Assembly: GCA_029252405.1 (NCBI GenBank)
Contig: JAQXBM010000098.1
Span: 47,425 to 111,424 of the forward strand
Length of the DNA: 64,000 nt
Direction of reading: 5' to 3'
Origin: Crocinitomicaceae bacterium
Lineage (GTDB): Bacteria; Bacteroidota; Bacteroidia; Flavobacteriales_D; Crocinitomicaceae
The notes below the pieces were generated by a model that was not told where the DNA came from, did not search any database, and saw only the letters and a list, made by a program, of their open reading frames with translations. The position numbers and the translations under genes were made by a program. Below, piece by piece: positions 62,198 through 64,000 of this stretch (positions within the stretch are counted from its first letter, which is position 1; the number at the start of each line of letters is the position of its first letter).

Positions 62198-63346
62198 TTA
62201 GTTCCCTTGTAGAATAGCTCTTGCAATATCGCGTCCACTGAACCCAGCCCCGTGAACGGTTGAGCTCGCACCATCTGTAAATGCTTCTCCTGCGAAGTAC
62301 ACGTTCTGAACAGGTGCAATGCTTCCTGACCCGGAATGGCTGTGCGATCCTTGAATAAACGCTTCATTCGACCAATTTTGAATTACATGATCAAGGTAGT
62401 ATTGTGTTGCTTTGCCATCGAACATTTGATCCAATTCGGTCATTACTGAGGTGAAAATATCGGCATCGGATAATTCGGTCAGTTCACTAGCGCTTTCTGA
62501 AACATAAAATAGGGTCAGCATGTGGTCGTTCGCACCTTTTTTAAAGGCTCCATCGAAATATATTTTCTCTCCTGGAACAAGGGTGTCAACAGAACAAATG
62601 TCCGGATAGAACCGATTGCTGAATTTCAAAAAGACCTTAATCCCCGGAGGAAAGTCAATTGCGTTGATTTGATTCGTTGTCGCACTTGGAAGCGCAGGAG
62701 TGAAAGTGATCAATTCCTGCTGAAGAATAGGGACGGGCACTGTAACGATAACTCTATCACCATTGAAGACAGTGTTGTTCGTTGTTGTAACCGACACCTG
62801 AGATCCGTTGTACTCGATTGAACTAACGGGCTCGTTCAAATGCATCTTGCTCGCAATGCTAGGTACAATGAAATCCTCAAAGAAATCATGCCACGTTGTA
62901 TTCTTGAACTTGTATTCTCGGTAAAACTGTGAGCCAGTATTCAACTGTGTTAAAGAATTTCCATCCCAGCTCATTATGGATTCGGGTTGATATGAAATCA
63001 TGTCAACCGTTCCATTGGCGTTAGGATCGTTGATCATTTCGCCAAGTGTTTCCGGATCATCGTGTAACCATTCAGCGCCCAAATCCACAGGGAAGTCAAC
63101 GAAGTTGGTGATTTTCTTTACGCGCCCACCGAAATTTGCGCCAGCCTCAATTATTTCGAAATCAATCCCGAACTGTTGAAGCGTGTAAGCTGCCATCATT
63201 CCCGCCGAACCCGCTCCAATAATGAGCACTTTGCCTTGAAAGTTAACAGTTAAATCATCTTTTTGGCAAGACTGAAGTAGGGTTGGCATCAACGATAGTC
63301 CCAGACCGGCAAATGCTGATTGTCTTAAAAAGTCTCTTCTTTCCAT
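62198..63346 (-). CDS. Tat-exported flavin amine oxidase, possible lipoprotein
   Basis: 382 residues. The N-terminus has a twin-arginine signal (MERRDFLRQSAFAGLGLSLM) ending in LLQSC, a lipobox. The FAD domain follows: VLIIGAGSAGMMAAYTLQQFG, then FEIIEAGANFGGRVKKI, and the C-terminal NVYFAGEAFTDGASSTVHGAGFSGRDIARAIL. It would oxidise an amine or polyamine in the periplasm, with folding and FAD loading in the cytoplasm before export. It lies 12 bases downstream of a small beta-barrel-like protein gene, so co-transcription is likely. Confidence 0.9.
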   Translation of the reverse strand: MERRDFLRQSAFAGLGLSLMPTLLQSCQKDDLTVNFQGKVLIIGAGSAGMMAAYTLQQFGIDFEIIEAGANFGGRVKKITNFVDFPVDLGAEWLHDDPETLGEMINDPNANGTVDMISYQPESIMSWDGNSLTQLNTGSQFYREYKFKNTTWHDFFEDFIVPSIASKMHLNEPVSSIEYNGSQVSVTTTNNTVFNGDRVIVTVPVPILQQELITFTPALPSATTNQINAIDFPPGIKVFLKFSNRFYPDICSVDTLVPGEKIYFDGAFKKGANDHMLTLFYVSESASELTELSDADIFTSVMTELDQMFDGKATQYYLDHVIQNWSNEAFIQGSHSHSGSGSIAPVQNVYFAGEAFTDGASSTVHGAGFSGRDIARAILQGN

Positions 63347-63358
63347 AGTTCCTGATTT

Positions 63359-63907
63359 TTAGTTTAACGAGTAAGTTGTTCCAAATTCCCACAAGAGCAA
63401 TCCTGAGTTTGGTGCATCAGTACTGATTGTATACCCCAACCCCAACTTTACGAATGGTGTCCATCTCTCACCGATTTGCCGTCCGTATGCATAATTGATG
63501 GTTGGTAGAAATTGATGCCTTAGGCTTCTTTCTCGCGAAACTGTTTCACCTTGGAGGTTCACCGTAAAACTGGTTACTTCCCATTGCATCACGTATGCCG
63601 AACCGATCGATAATGTATTGACATTCTTGCTTTGATCTTTCTGATGTCTCCACCCTAATTCAGCACCAAATAAGAGATTCGAGTTATCCCTATTTCTAAA
63701 AAAGAAAGCGGCGTGTGTATTGAGCACTATAGAACTGTTCTCGAATGATTTCAGAGGTGTGTGAAGACCAATCCGGAATCCAGGCTCAAAGGGTATTGGA
63801 CCAAAATATCCGATTGAAATCGCTACAGGAGGATTTGTCTGAGCATTTGAAGGCTTGACGAATAGTATCGAGACGACTCCAACAATTGACAATACGTTGT
63901 TTTTCAT
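63359..63907 (-). CDS. Small outer-membrane beta-barrel-like protein
   Basis: 182 residues with a signal peptide (to about 22). The mature part has alternating aromatic/hydrophobic strands with Gly turns (AISIGYFGPIPFEPGFRIGLH, LLFGAELGWRHQ, WTPFVKLGLGYTIS, LLWEFGTTYSLN), consistent with an 8-strand barrel or a conserved acyloxyacyl-hydrolase-like fold. No catalytic motif. It precedes the amine oxidase gene in the same unit. Not assigned to a family. Confidence 0.65.
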   Translation of the reverse strand: MKNNVLSIVGVVSILFVKPSNAQTNPPVAISIGYFGPIPFEPGFRIGLHTPLKSFENSSIVLNTHAAFFFRNRDNSNLLFGAELGWRHQKDQSKNVNTLSIGSAYVMQWEVTSFTVNLQGETVSRERSLRHQFLPTINYAYGRQIGERWTPFVKLGLGYTISTDAPNSGLLLWEFGTTYSLN

Positions 63908-64000
63908 GCTTGGGCTTATCAGTTGAGAGCTAAAATAGACTTTCTAATTATTAACTAATTTTACTTTAAAGAACGCTGTTATTTGCTTGAGGTATATTTC

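Noticed and set aside
1..64000. CRISPR arrays, rRNA genes, prophage modules, replication origin
   Set aside because: No regularly spaced repeats, rRNA-like stretches, phage structural genes or dnaA-box clusters were seen.

Overview
The window comes from a Bacteroidota genome, most likely a marine or freshwater member of the Flavobacteriales (Crocinitomicaceae-like; family placement is inference). Support: at least five proteins end in type IX secretion (T9SS) sorting domains of type A or B, one PorP/SprF protein follows a type-B cargo, and several genes carry the Bacteroidota -7 promoter element TAnnTTTG a few bases before the start codon. There are also a TonB-dependent receptor, SusC-style signal peptides ending in AQ, and a LytTR regulator. 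No rRNA, tRNA or CRISPR array was seen. All calls were made by reading the sequence, without database searches.

Layout. 1-6.8 kb: the 3' part of a secreted beta-helix/PKD protein, aspartate kinase, and a feoA-feoB-small Cys protein iron(II) uptake operon. 6.9-18.5 kb: a minus-strand block with a coiled-coil secreted protein, a Tsp-type protease and a complete 4-hydroxyproline catabolic set (deaminase, 2-oxoglutarate semialdehyde dehydrogenase, epimerase, D-amino-acid dehydrogenase, transporter). A divergent AraC regulator and a methyltransferase follow. A 25-codon remnant of a second transporter copy sits exactly between the transporter and the protease. 18.7-25.3 kb: a secreted multicopper oxidase, then a minus-strand run of membrane LytTR regulator, TonB receptor and FAD protein. 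25.4-42.3 kb: gpsA, a 3D-domain protein, the PorP/SprF plus giant type-B cargo pair, an FKBP lipoprotein, dxs, a von Willebrand A protein, an RskA-like lipoprotein and ileS.

42.3-49.1 kb is a decaying accessory island. A T9SS gene is broken by an in-frame TAA and flanked by two related hairpins. A two-helix membrane protein (SLATT-like) is interrupted by an in-frame TAG. An IS3-family element (45360-46637) borders the last third of a class III nucleotide cyclase on one side. On the other side it borders a 5'-truncated transglutaminase-like gene that also carries an in-frame TGA. A RebB-type (R-body) gene and an ArsC-like gene follow. This is the most unusual part of the window.

49.1-64 kb: a 2062-residue alpha-2-macroglobulin lipoprotein with an intact thioester motif, recJ, a GH16-propeller T9SS protein with a changed catalytic motif, a methionine gamma-lyase-type enzyme with a divergent Lrp/AsnC regulator, and a Tat-exported flavin amine oxidase with a small beta-barrel-like partner.
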